Origin: Siminovitchia sediminis
GTDB taxonomy: Bacteria; Bacillota; Bacilli; Bacillales; Bacillaceae_C
Assembly: GCF_042680885.1 (NCBI RefSeq)
Contig: NZ_JBHUEO010000001.1
Span: 12,627-76,626 of the forward strand
Length of the DNA: 64,000 nucleotides
Reading direction: 5' to 3'
Below are positions 51,072 through 59,710 of this stretch, one piece after another. The translations under genes were made by a program, and so were the position numbers. The notes under the pieces were generated by a model. That model was not told the origin of the DNA, searched no databases, and saw nothing but the letters and a program-made list of their open reading frames with translations. Every line of letters begins with the position of its first letter. Position 1 is the stretch's first letter.

Positions 51072-52262
51072 ATGGAAAAAACTAGATTAGCTGCAATTGA
51101 TGTGGGAAATGATTCTCTAAAAGGGATTTTTGGTGAATTAGACCATGAAATCCAAATTCCAAATATCATTGCAAGAGATGTGGAGGATCGTCCGGTCATT
51201 GGATTGGAGGAATTAAATAATCAAGATCCATTAGATGGAATACATATTCGTGTGCACTCCCCTGCGCTATACGAAAACAATGCAATTTATCGGGTAGGGC
51301 ATTTAGCTACCAGAAGCGGAAATGCAACCGAGCTGGATCCGGGAAGCAGCAAATCTGAAGAAGACCAAACACTTGTCATGCTGTTTACAGCCTTGGCATT
51401 GGATGCAGTCCATGATGAAAATAAAAATTTGTTCAAACATAGCAACAAAGTAGTAGAAGCAAACTATACACTGGGAACTGGACTTCCTTTAAGGGAGGTA
51501 AAGGAAGGGAAAGATGTAGGATACCGTTCCAAACTTCTGGGTTCCGTGCATCAAGTGGAATTTTTGGTAACCCCCAAATACCAGGGTATAAAAGTAAACC
51601 TCAAGTTTGAAGAAGTAAAGGTATATCCAGAGGGGTTTGCTGCTTTTATTAATCTTGTAATGGATAATGACTTAAAAATAATTAACAAAGATTTGATTGA
51701 TAAACGTATTATTATCCAGGATATCGGAGGCTTATCTACGGATATCGCAGTCATTAAAAACAGAAAAGTAGACGATGACCGTGCGCAGGGGTTCAACCTT
51801 GGTGTTTCTGAATCTCTGGATGCCATCCGGGAAGAGATTCGTTCAAAGTATGGGGTTGAGCTTGATAGCCGGAGTGATGTTGTGGAAATTATCACAAAAA
51901 AGAATGATAGAAATCATATTATGGTGAAAGGAAGCCGGACCAGCGTCCATGATATTGTAGACCGGATTCTTTTAGATCTTGCCAAAAAACAATACCGCCA
52001 TCTTCGAAACGTGTGGCAAAGAAACTCACAAACCGAAATTGCTTATTTTATCGGCGGTGGATCCATTGTTTTAAAAGAGTACTTAAAAGGGTTAAATAAT
52101 AGCCTGGACGGATACAATATTGATTTTTTTGAAGATGAAAAAGAGAGTGTCTGGATGATGGCAAATGCGTATTACAAACTAATTGCTGACTTTGCTCGCA
52201 AGAATCAAAAGGAAGCAAAGCCTGAAGCAAAGGCCGAAGAGAAAAAGACGGTTAAAAATTAA
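51072..52262 (+). CDS. parM: ParM/StbA-family actin-like ATPase
   Basis: A 396-residue actin-fold protein. The phosphate-1 loop is A-I-D-V-G-N-D-S-L-K-G near residue 9. The phosphate-2 loop is I-Q-D-I-G-G-L-S-T-D near 216, and the adenosine motif is A-Y-F-I-G-G-G-S near 321. Gly- and Asp-rich loops are in order for ParM, not for MreB or FtsA. The C-terminal tail is Lys-, Glu- and Ala-rich. ParM filaments push plasmid copies apart after binding a ParR-parC complex. Here the gene sits between a repeat array and a parR-like gene, in what otherwise looks like chromosome. Confidence 0.88.
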   Translation: MEKTRLAAIDVGNDSLKGIFGELDHEIQIPNIIARDVEDRPVIGLEELNNQDPLDGIHIRVHSPALYENNAIYRVGHLATRSGNATELDPGSSKSEEDQTLVMLFTALALDAVHDENKNLFKHSNKVVEANYTLGTGLPLREVKEGKDVGYRSKLLGSVHQVEFLVTPKYQGIKVNLKFEEVKVYPEGFAAFINLVMDNDLKIINKDLIDKRIIIQDIGGLSTDIAVIKNRKVDDDRAQGFNLGVSESLDAIREEIRSKYGVELDSRSDVVEIITKKNDRNHIMVKGSRTSVHDIVDRILLDLAKKQYRHLRNVWQRNSQTEIAYFIGGGSIVLKEYLKGLNNSLDGYNIDFFEDEKESVWMMANAYYKLIADFARKNQKEAKPEAKAEEKKTVKN

Positions 52263-52274
52263 TAGGGTGATACC

Positions 52275-52838
52275 ATGAAGGAAACGGGGATGAAGAGGGG
52301 GCAGCCAATTACGTTTAGAATCCCTTCTGACACGCCTGATCATATATTAAAGCATTTGCAAAAGCTCAAGGAAGAAGAGCGGAGAAATTTCTCGAGTAAA
52401 ATTGCTTCTATTGTTGTGGCGGGTGTAAGCGAATCTTTGACAAGACAACGAGAGACTATAACTATTCCTCTTCCTCGGGCGTTGACGAAGGAACAGCGTG
52501 ATTGGTTAAAACACGAACATTCTGAAGCGTTGCTGGGCAATATCGTGTACCAATTGTTAGCAGATCCCGTCAGGGCTGTTTCCATTCTTACGACACTTAA
52601 TAGCAATGCTCTGGATGTAGATGAGGCTTTATATTTACAGGAAGAAGCTGCAGCCATACAGAATGAACATCTTGGTGGGCGAACAGAAAGTCCGGCATAT
52701 GAATCTCCTGTAAATGATTCAGATATTGACAATCTTGATTGGAACGAGATCAATATGGGCGAGAAATCTCAAACATCGGAAGAGGAAGCGTTTGATGAAG
52801 ATCCATTGGCTGACTTCTTGGAACAAATGAATAAATAA
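52275..52838 (+). CDS. parR: ParR-like DNA-binding adaptor
   Basis: A 187-residue protein encoded 12 bases after parM. Residues 8-60 look like a ribbon-helix-helix domain: a short strand with Q-P-I-T-F-R-I-P, then two helices (H-I-L-K-H-L-Q-K-L-K and F-S-S-K-I-A-S-I-V-V-A-G-V). A second helical region follows at 70-130. The last 60 residues are acidic and probably disordered, ending in D-P-L-A-D-F-L-E-Q-M-N-K, like the ParR tail that binds ParM filaments. It should bind the upstream repeats and link them to ParM. The identification rests on position and architecture. Confidence 0.7.
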   Translation: MKETGMKRGQPITFRIPSDTPDHILKHLQKLKEEERRNFSSKIASIVVAGVSESLTRQRETITIPLPRALTKEQRDWLKHEHSEALLGNIVYQLLADPVRAVSILTTLNSNALDVDEALYLQEEAAAIQNEHLGGRTESPAYESPVNDSDIDNLDWNEINMGEKSQTSEEEAFDEDPLADFLEQMNK

Positions 52839-52844
52839 GTAAAA

Positions 52845-52880
52845 CAAACAAGGGGACAGGCAGCTTCCCCTTGTTTTATT
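52845..52880 (+). terminator. Rho-independent terminator of parMR
   Basis: AAACAAGGGGA pairs with TCCCCTTGTTT around a nine-base loop, followed by a T-rich tract. Confidence 0.88.
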
Positions 52881-53077
52881 TTAATAATGAGCGAAAAACC
52901 TCGAATAACTGTGTTTCGGATCTTTTCAGGGATCAATCTGCTGAAATAAGGTTTTTTCTGAAATAGGGAAAGGCAATCACTGGCATGTCTTTTTTACCGG
53001 TTAAAAGGATGGATTGTATAAGTATGAAGATTTAGATAGTATGAATCTATCTAAACAAAAATGATAGGAGGAATCGC

Positions 53078-54055
53078 ATGAAAAGTCGGATTGTTATTTC
53101 ACTGCTATTGACCTTCTCACTTTTATTTACTGTCTTCGGCAGTGTTTCTGCTTCAACTGTAACCTACCACCCATCGCTTGCCCATAAGACCGGAAAAATG
53201 GCCTATGAACATACTAAATACTTAACGTACACGATAGGTCCCAGGGTAGCGGGTACGGAGAAAGAGGCGGAGGCGAGAGACTATATTATAAGTCAGTTTG
53301 AAAGAATGGGCTATACAGCCAATATACAGCCTTTCAGTTATACAAGAGGGGGTGTAACCTACCAATCATCCAATGTCATCGCCTATAAAAAAGGAAAATC
53401 CAGCAAGGAAATTATTGTCGGAGCGCATTATGATTCCGTTTCTGCAGGAAAAGGATCTGATGACAATGCTTCTGGTGTTGCTGTTATGCTCGAGGCAGCA
53501 GAAGTTCTCAAGAAGATTCCGACGCCGTATTCTATTAAATTTGTAGCGTTTGGAGCGGAAGAAGTGGGATTGCGAGGCTCAAATTTTTATGCAGGTCAGA
53601 TGACTGAAGAAGAGATCGAAAATACCGCAGGGATGATCAACCTGGACAGCCTGGCAGTCGGAGATTATATGTATGTATATGGAAGTCCGGGGGACAAAGG
53701 GTTTATCAGAGATCAGGTCCTGAACATTGCCCAAAAGAAAAAGCTGGATATTGGAACGAATCCCGGCCTGAATCCCGAGTATCCGGCAGGGACGACAGGT
53801 GACTGGAGTGACCATGCTCCTTTTCACCGTCTAGGCATTCCATATGCTTACTTTGAAGCAACAAACTGGACACTTGGTAACATGGATGGCTATACACAAA
53901 CAGAAAAACACGGCGGTGTCTGGCATACCTCAAACGATACATTAGAGTTTATTGAAAGAGAATTTCCAGGCAGAGTGGAAGAGCATCTGACAACATTCAG
54001 CCAGGCGCTTACCGAGGTACTTAAGTTTTTTGGAAAGACAAGCACAGCTAAATAA
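53078..54055 (+). CDS. Secreted M28 aminopeptidase
   Basis: A 325-residue exported zinc aminopeptidase similar to Bacillus YwaD. A signal peptide ends near S-V-S-A-S. The co-catalytic zinc site is complete: His in G-A-H-Y-D-S near 117, Asp in D-D-N-A-S-G near 129, Glu pair in G-A-E-E-V-G near 163, Asp in N-L-D-S near 192, and a late His in W-H-T-S-N-D near 287. It frees N-terminal amino acids from peptides outside the cell. A TAGGAGGAATCGC site precedes the ATG. A second, broken M28 gene lies 1 kb downstream. Confidence 0.92.
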   Translation: MKSRIVISLLLTFSLLFTVFGSVSASTVTYHPSLAHKTGKMAYEHTKYLTYTIGPRVAGTEKEAEARDYIISQFERMGYTANIQPFSYTRGGVTYQSSNVIAYKKGKSSKEIIVGAHYDSVSAGKGSDDNASGVAVMLEAAEVLKKIPTPYSIKFVAFGAEEVGLRGSNFYAGQMTEEEIENTAGMINLDSLAVGDYMYVYGSPGDKGFIRDQVLNIAQKKKLDIGTNPGLNPEYPAGTTGDWSDHAPFHRLGIPYAYFEATNWTLGNMDGYTQTEKHGGVWHTSNDTLEFIEREFPGRVEEHLTTFSQALTEVLKFFGKTSTAK

Positions 54056-54059
54056 TTTA

Positions 54060-54100
54060 GAAAAGCAGGTGAAGGAACCGCGTTCTTTCACCTGCTTTTT
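54060..54100 (+). terminator. Rho-independent terminator
   Basis: AAAAGCAGGTGAA pairs with TTCACCTGCTTTT and runs into T residues, directly after the aminopeptidase gene. Confidence 0.9.
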
Positions 54101-54216
54101 ACATGTTTATTCCTTTAATGAGGTTTACTCAAATGTCCAGTTTGGCAAGAAGACTGTTCTGTTGAACTGGTTTTAATTCAGGTGGCAACCGTCATGGAGT
54201 ACAGAGCCGCCAACGG

Positions 54217-54783
54217 TTAGGCTGATTCTTTATGAGCAATTAAAATATTGGCGTTTGTTAATCGGCTCCGCACAAGGACGCCGATCCAAGAAGCAAGTGC
54301 AGCTTTTATCAAACCAACTACGATAAATGGTGCAAAACCGCTGGCAAAAGCTGCGGCCCAGCCCAGGTCAGCAACTATTTTTAGCCATACTGTTCCAAAG
54401 CAAAGAGTTATAAACATTCCTATTGTGTTAGCAACCATTGCATGGGTAAATTTGAAAGATGTTTTTTCTAAATACCACCCAATAAAAAATGCGGTAGGAA
54501 TAAAGCCGATAATAAACCCTCCTGTAGGCCCGAAAATAACGCCTAAGCCTGCTGAGAAAGCAGAAAATACAGGAATTCCAACTGCTCCAAGCAAAATATA
54601 AAGCAGGACAGAGACGGTACCATATTTAGCTCCCAATATGGTGGCAGCCAGCCCGATAGCCAGCGTTTGCCCGGTAATCGGAACGAGCGGAAGTGGAATC
54701 GTCACCTGTGCCAAAATGCCGATGATGGCTGCAAAAAGTGCAGAGACAATCATCATTCTTAACTTCTGTTGTTGCTGAATCAT
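54217..54783 (-). CDS. bioY: Biotin transporter BioY
   Basis: A 188-residue S-component of the ECF biotin transporter. Six membrane segments are visible. Family motifs are I-P-L-P-L-V-P-I-T-G-Q-T near residue 28, the G-L-G-V-I-F-G-P-T-G-G-F-I-I-G-F segment near 80, and the F-I-V-V-G-L-I-K-A region near 155. It takes up biotin with the shared ECF energising module, which is encoded elsewhere. GGGAGG lies seven bases before the ATG. A BirA-like operator lies just upstream. Confidence 0.95.
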   Translation of the reverse strand: MIQQQQKLRMMIVSALFAAIIGILAQVTIPLPLVPITGQTLAIGLAATILGAKYGTVSVLLYILLGAVGIPVFSAFSAGLGVIFGPTGGFIIGFIPTAFFIGWYLEKTSFKFTHAMVANTIGMFITLCFGTVWLKIVADLGWAAAFASGFAPFIVVGLIKAALASWIGVLVRSRLTNANILIAHKESA

Positions 54784-54796
54784 ATAGATCCTCCCG

Positions 54797-54827
54797 ATGT
54801 TAACTGTTTATGTATATAGGTTTACAA
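54797..54827 (-). promoter_or_regulatory. Candidate BirA operator
   Basis: Two arms, ATGTTAACT and GGTTTACAA, form an inverted repeat 13 bases apart just upstream of bioY. BirA operators in Bacillus have TTGTTAAC-type inverted arms with a spacer of about this size. The site ends 14 bases before the start codon, so BirA with biotin bound should repress bioY. Confidence 0.6.
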
Positions 54828-55007
54828 TATAAACTTATTACTAAAATAGGAATTTGTCAAATACTTTTTCAGTTTCCGTTGAGAAGTATGACATAGGTAA
54901 GAGAAAGTTAAATAGGTGAATAGATTCAATTTCCTATAAATGGAAAGGTGTGAAAGGGAAGATGGCGAATATAGTGTGGTGTACCATAAAATAAGGAGGT
55001 AATGGAA

Positions 55008-56351
55008 TTGAAAAAAGGAAGAAAAACTATTACCCTTTTTCTGTCGGCTCTGTTATTGATTACCAGCTTTTTTGTAGTTCAGGCACCAGCCTTCTCTGAG
55101 GCTTCCTCAAAGCAAGAGAACCCAAGTGCAAAGGCTTACGATCAAAAGGTCATTTCCAGGGTTGATTCGGAAAGAATATTCCGAGACATCCATTATTTAT
55201 CCGAGACTATTGGGCCTCGAGTAACGGGTACTGAAGAAGAGAAGTAAGCCGCGGAGTTTATCGAGGAGCGACTGGAATCATACGGTTATCATGTAGAGAC
55301 ACAAGAGTTCAACATTCCTGATAAAATGATTGGAAGTTTAAAGACAAGCGATGGGAACGAGGTAATGATGATTGTTCCTGCCGGTTCAGCTGCCACCCCT
55401 GCAGAAGGACTGACGGCCATGTTATTCGATGCAAAACTCGGTAAACCGGAAGATTTTACGACAGATGCCGCCGGTAAGATAGCTCTTATTTCAAGGGGAG
55501 AAATTACCTTTCAGGAAAAGGTGGCTCATGCAGTTGAAGCAGGTGCAACGGGTGTATTGATCTATGATCATGTCGATCAACCGGGACCATTAAACCCATC
55601 AATTGGAGGGGATACAACCGTTCCGGTTGGCGGGATATCCAAGGCTAGTGGAATAGCGTTACTGAATGATATTGCTTTGCAAGAAAAAACAGTCACATTC
55701 ACGGTGGAAAAGCTGAAGAGTGCCACCTCTCAAAACATCATTGCAACCAGATCGCCAAAAAGGGGTTCGAATCATGATATTGTTCATATATCTGCCCATT
55801 TTGACAGCGTTCCCTTTGCACCGGGAGCGAGCGACAATGCTTCAGGAACCTCAGTTGCCTTGGAACTGGCACGGATTTTAAAGAGCTATCCTATTGAAAA
55901 AGAGCTGCGCTTTGTATTTGCAGGAGCTGAAGAAATTGGTCTCCTGGGTTCAGAATATTATGTAATCCGGCTAAGCGGGAATGAAATTAGCCGGAGCTTG
56001 GCAAATTTCAACCTGGACATGGTCGGAACGGCTTGGGAAAATGCCACAGCTATCTATTTAAATGCAGTAGATGGACAAGCAAACATTGTAAGTGATACGG
56101 CTATGGAAACAGCAGCAAGAATTGGAACGCCATCCGAACTAATCTTGTATCAACGCGGAGCGTCCGATCATGTATCCTTCCATGAAGCCGGTATTCCGGC
56201 TATTAATTTCATCAGACGCGAGCCGGATACAGCAAACCTTGAGCCTTATTATCATACACCGCTTGACACAGTAGAATATATAAGCAAGGAGCGGCTGCAA
56301 GAGGCAGGTGAGCTTGTGGGTGCTTCCGTGTACAGTTTGATCAGAAAGTAA
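55008..56351 (+). pseudogene. Secreted M28 aminopeptidase with PA domain, interrupted by one in-frame stop
   Basis: One continuous frame of 448 codons broken by a single TAA at 55245-55247. Before it are a signal peptide and the start of the propeptide-like region (I-G-P-R-V-T-G-T-E-E-E-K). After it, in the same frame, come A-A-E-F-I-E-E-R-L-E-S-Y-G-Y-H, then a PA domain insert (about 120-240) and an intact M28 core. The zinc ligands are His in S-A-H-F-D-S, Asp in A-S-D-N-A-S-G and Glu in G-A-E-E-I-G. Without the stop it would be a normal enzyme. The start is a TTG at 55008, eight bases after AAGGAGG. It may be a recent pseudogene or a sequencing error. Confidence 0.85.
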
Positions 56352-56354
56352 ATA

Positions 56355-56393
56355 AAACAAGAAGCCGATATCGATTCGGCTTCTTGTTTGTTA
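56355..56393 (+). terminator. Rho-independent terminator
   Basis: AACAAGAAGCCGA pairs with TCGGCTTCTTGTT around TATCGAT, with T residues after it. Confidence 0.9.
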
Positions 56394-56553
56394 CTATAAG
56401 CAATAGAACACTGGGGCAATGTCTTTTAAGAATCATTACTTAACCTCAGAGCGGAGAATAGCCTTTCTCCGAAACGAAAATCCCGCTTTTTAGATTATAC
56501 CTGTCATACCTCCGAGCAATTGCTTTTTTTGTTGCTCTGGAAGACATCATCAT

Positions 56554-57816
56554 CTATTGTCTCTGTTTTAATAGGTGAATGGTTATGCATTCTTTCAAAG
56601 CATCTATAAATCTCTCGCATTCCTCTAACGTGTTATAAGGTGACAGGCCGACACGAAGCCATCCGTCATATTTCATGACACCCAGTTTTTGGGCCAGCTG
56701 GTGGGCATAAAAGTTGCCATGGCCTGCAAAAATAGAATGTTCGTCTGCTAAATATTTGCTGATGGTGCTTGAGAGAAGCCCCTCAACAACAAATGATATC
56801 GTTGGGGTGGAAGGGGTTTGGCTGGCAGGCACATACAGGTTTACACCTTTTATTTTGGAAAGTTCCTCTTTTAAAAAAGAGGCCATTTCCTGTTCGTGTT
56901 GTTCAAACTTTTCGTATGCATGTACAATTCTTTCTCTTTTGGAATCGCCTTCCCCTAAACTCTCAATAAATTCAACCGCCCCGCTCATGGCTGCAATTCC
57001 CTCGAAGTTTATTGTTCCTGTTTCCATGGCAGAGGGGTATTCATTGGAGGCAGGAATCAGTTTATAAGGTTGATAACTTGAGAATAATGCAGGGTTCATA
57101 GATGCAAATCCAATGTGTGGTCCAAACACTTTATACCCTGAACCCAGAACCAAGTCAGCTCCCAAACCCTGTTGATCGACAGCTATATGCGGGATTGCTT
57201 GCACGGCATCAATGACCGTGATTGCCCCTGCAGCTTTAGCGGCGTCTATGTATGGCTTAACATCATTAATCGTACCGACGCCATTGGAGGCGAGTCCGAG
57301 GAAGACCGCTTTCGTCCTGGAATGAATCATCGTCTCGATGACAGAGTCGTCTAATGTAAGGGAACCTGTATGTACAGGAATTCTTTGGATTTTCACCCCT
57401 TTTTCTTCAGCAGCTTGTACCCAGGGATCGACATTGGCGGAGTGGTCTAGTTCCGTTACTACAATCTCGTCTCCTGCTCCCCAATTCCGCGATAGCATTC
57501 TGGAAATAGGATAGGCGAGAGAGGTCATGTTGTTACCAAAAAAAACCCCGTCTTTATAGCCATTGATCAATGAGGCGATATCATCCCTCGCTTGTGTAAG
57601 AATGGCTTCTGTCTCTTTGCTCGTTGCAAACAGGCCATCGAGATTGGCCATTCCGTTTTCTATGTAGTTCATCATTCTCGTAATCGCAGGCTGACACATT
57701 TGTGTTCCGCCTGGGCCATCAAAATAGACTACTTGCCTTCCGTTATAAGTTCGTTTTAATGATGGAAATTGGTCACGTATATTTGCCATTGTGACCTGAA
57801 TAGTTGGATTATGCAC
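56554..57816 (-). CDS. Cysteine desulfurase-like class V aminotransferase
   Basis: A 420-residue PLP enzyme of the cysteine desulfurase-like family. The PLP Lys is in L-G-S-G-Y-K-V-F-G-P near residue 225. The His that stacks on PLP is in T-E-L-D-H-S-A-N near 123, and the Asp-Gln pair in V-I-D-A-V-Q-A near 199-203. The mobile active-site Cys loop of true IscS/SufS enzymes is not evident. No isc or suf genes flank it, so it may act on another substrate such as selenocysteine or kynurenine-like compounds. The start is a GTG at 57816 after AAGGAGGAG. Confidence 0.82.
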   Translation of the reverse strand: MHNPTIQVTMANIRDQFPSLKRTYNGRQVVYFDGPGGTQMCQPAITRMMNYIENGMANLDGLFATSKETEAILTQARDDIASLINGYKDGVFFGNNMTSLAYPISRMLSRNWGAGDEIVVTELDHSANVDPWVQAAEEKGVKIQRIPVHTGSLTLDDSVIETMIHSRTKAVFLGLASNGVGTINDVKPYIDAAKAAGAITVIDAVQAIPHIAVDQQGLGADLVLGSGYKVFGPHIGFASMNPALFSSYQPYKLIPASNEYPSAMETGTINFEGIAAMSGAVEFIESLGEGDSKRERIVHAYEKFEQHEQEMASFLKEELSKIKGVNLYVPASQTPSTPTISFVVEGLLSSTISKYLADEHSIFAGHGNFYAHQLAQKLGVMKYDGWLRVGLSPYNTLEECERFIDALKECITIHLLKQRQ

Positions 57817-57920
57817 GATACTCCTCCTTTTATCATCATATTTTTATATTAGCATGATTTACATATGAATGTCTGAAAACTTTATAGAGTAGGGATCTTT
57901 CTGATCTATCATAATAAAAA

Positions 57921-57968
57921 ACGGCTGTAAGAGAAAGCTTCCTATAAGGACTTTCTCTTACAGCCGTT
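57921..57968. terminator. Long hairpin upstream of the repeat element
   Basis: ACGGCTGTAAGAGAAAG pairs with CTTTCTCTTACAGCCGT around a short loop. It lies between the divergent cysteine desulfurase start and the end of the methionine transporter operon, and should terminate the latter. Confidence 0.7.
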
Positions 57969-57989
57969 AGCTATCCACGTTGTACAACC

Positions 57990-58155
57990 GGCGCCTGTCT
58001 TATGCTTGTCGGGGCTGAGCAAGTCGCCTCCGCTTTTCTGCTTGTCCAGCTTCGGCGCCTAGCCCCTCGAGGTCATAAGCCCAGGCACTGCTGAAGGCAA
58101 AAGGCGCCTTCTTCAGCGCCTGTCTTATGTGAGCAAGTCGCACCCGCTTTTCTTA
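57990..58155. repeat. Bacillaceae-type intergenic repeat
   Basis: A G/C-rich stretch quite unlike its surroundings, with text of the kind CCGCTTTTCTGCTTGTCCAG and CGCCTAGCCCCTCGAGGTCA that I know as a dispersed intergenic repeat in Bacillaceae. It contains two partial copies of GCGCCTGTCTTATG ... GAGCAAGTCGC (57990-58042 and 58115-58155) and an inner hairpin GCTGAAG / CTTCAGC. The second copy runs into the stop codon of the adjacent metQ gene. Confidence 0.75.
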
Positions 58156-58986
58156 CCACCCAGGAACTACAGACCCCTGGTATGTGTCCTCGATAAATTG
58201 TTTAATGTCATCCGATTGATAAATGGATAGGAATTGATCGATTGCCTCATCGTCCTTGTTCTCAGCTCTGGCCGCAACAATGTTTACCCATGGTGAGTCC
58301 TTATCTTCGATAAAGATGGAATCTTCCGTGGGGACCAGTCCACTTTCAATGGCATAATTGGAATTTATGGCTGCCGCTCCCAACTCATCCAATTGACGTG
58401 GGATTTGTGCTGCTTCCAGCTCAATAAATTCATAGTTGTTTGGATTTTCTTCAATATCTTTGAGGGAAGGGGTTACTCCGACACCTTCTTTTAGTTTGAT
58501 TAATCCCGCTTTTTCAAATAAAAGAAGGGAGCGCCCGCCGTTTGTCGGATCGTTCGGCAGCCCAATTTTTGCGCCTTCTTCCAAATCATCCAGATTTTGA
58601 ACTTTGTTTGAATAGATTCCCATTGGAGTCGTAATGGTATTCCCGACATTGACAATATCGTAGTTACGGTCTTCTTTTTGCTCATTCAAATACGGTTCAT
58701 GCTGGAATACATTCAGATCAAGGTCTCCCTGTTCTAAAGCTTCATTTACGATAGGGTAGTCTGAAAAAGTTTTTATCTCAATTTCAAGATCCTGTTTAGC
58801 TGCCAGTTCCTTAACTTGTTCCATAATCTCTTCATGTTCGCCGGCTGTCACTCCAACAGTTAGCTTTCCATCGCTAAGAAGCCCTTTTGTTTCATTCTCA
58901 GCAGAGTCATCACTGTTTCCGCCGCAAGCTGCAAGTACGGATAGTCCCAAAAATAAAGAACAGGCTAATAACCATTTTTTCATCAT
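58153..58986 (-). CDS. metQ: Methionine-binding lipoprotein MetQ (second copy)
   Basis: A 277-residue NlpA/MetQ-family substrate-binding lipoprotein. The lipobox is V-L-A-A-C near residue 20. The methionine-site segments F-Q-H-E-P-Y-L-N, N-D-P-T-N-G-G-R and A-A-I-N-S-N-Y-A are intact. It is last in the operon, 52 bases after metI, and is very close in sequence to the first copy at 61032-61859. Two MetQ copies can broaden substrate range, for example methionine and methionine sulfoxide or the D-form. The start ATG at 58986 follows GCAGGAATGT. Confidence 0.92.
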   Translation of the reverse strand: MMKKWLLACSLFLGLSVLAACGGNSDDSAENETKGLLSDGKLTVGVTAGEHEEIMEQVKELAAKQDLEIEIKTFSDYPIVNEALEQGDLDLNVFQHEPYLNEQKEDRNYDIVNVGNTITTPMGIYSNKVQNLDDLEEGAKIGLPNDPTNGGRSLLLFEKAGLIKLKEGVGVTPSLKDIEENPNNYEFIELEAAQIPRQLDELGAAAINSNYAIESGLVPTEDSIFIEDKDSPWVNIVAARAENKDDEAIDQFLSIYQSDDIKQFIEDTYQGSVVPGW

Positions 58987-59038
58987 ACATTCCTGCTTTC
59001 TTTTTAAAGTAATGTGAGGCAAAGAGTTCAACCCAACT

Positions 59039-59710
59039 TTAATCTTTCTTTAATTTGGCTGCTACCCGGTTACCCAGTGACTGCATTCCTTGGACAAGAA
59101 TGATCAATAAAATAACCGTTACATACATCACGTCTACTTCATAGCGGAGATGTCCATAGCGATAAGCCAGGTCTCCAAGACCGCCGCCGCCTACAAGTCC
59201 TGCCATGGCCGTTGCACCAATGAGAGAGATGGTGGCAATGGTTAAACCGAGTACGATAGAGGAGCGAGATTCCCTCACAAGTACATGCCATATGATCTGC
59301 CTTGTCTTGATTCCCATAGCCTCATAGGCTTCGATGACACCGCGGTCCACCTCCAGCAACGCGGTCTCCATTAATCTTGCAATATAAGGAGCCGTGTAGA
59401 TGACCAATGGAACAATGACTCCTCTTACACCAATTGATGTACCAACCAGAAACTTTGTAAAAGGGAGAATAAAGAATAACAAAATAATAAAAGGAATAGA
59501 ACGAATGATATTGATAATGAGATTTAAAAAGCCAAAAACAAATTTATTACTCCACGCTTTTTCGGGTCTTGTCATCACAAGCAGTACTCCCAAAGGAAGC
59601 CCGATCAAAATGGAGATGGCCAATGATATGCTGACCATTTGAAAGGTCTGTATAACTGAGACCCAGATGTCTTCTCCCCAATTATCAATAAACTCCTGTA
59701 TGGCTGTCAT
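59039..59710 (-). CDS. metI: Methionine ABC transporter permease
   Basis: A 223-residue permease with five to six membrane segments. The EAA loop with the conserved Gly (Y-E-A-M-G-I-K-T-R-Q-I-I-W) near residue 132 contacts MetN. The N-terminal part is typical of MetI/MetP. It overlaps the metN gene by 26 bases, with AAGGAG inside the end of metN as its ribosome binding site. Confidence 0.95.
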   Translation of the reverse strand: MTAIQEFIDNWGEDIWVSVIQTFQMVSISLAISILIGLPLGVLLVMTRPEKAWSNKFVFGFLNLIINIIRSIPFIILLFFILPFTKFLVGTSIGVRGVIVPLVIYTAPYIARLMETALLEVDRGVIEAYEAMGIKTRQIIWHVLVRESRSSIVLGLTIATISLIGATAMAGLVGGGGLGDLAYRYGHLRYEVDVMYVTVILLIILVQGMQSLGNRVAAKLKKD

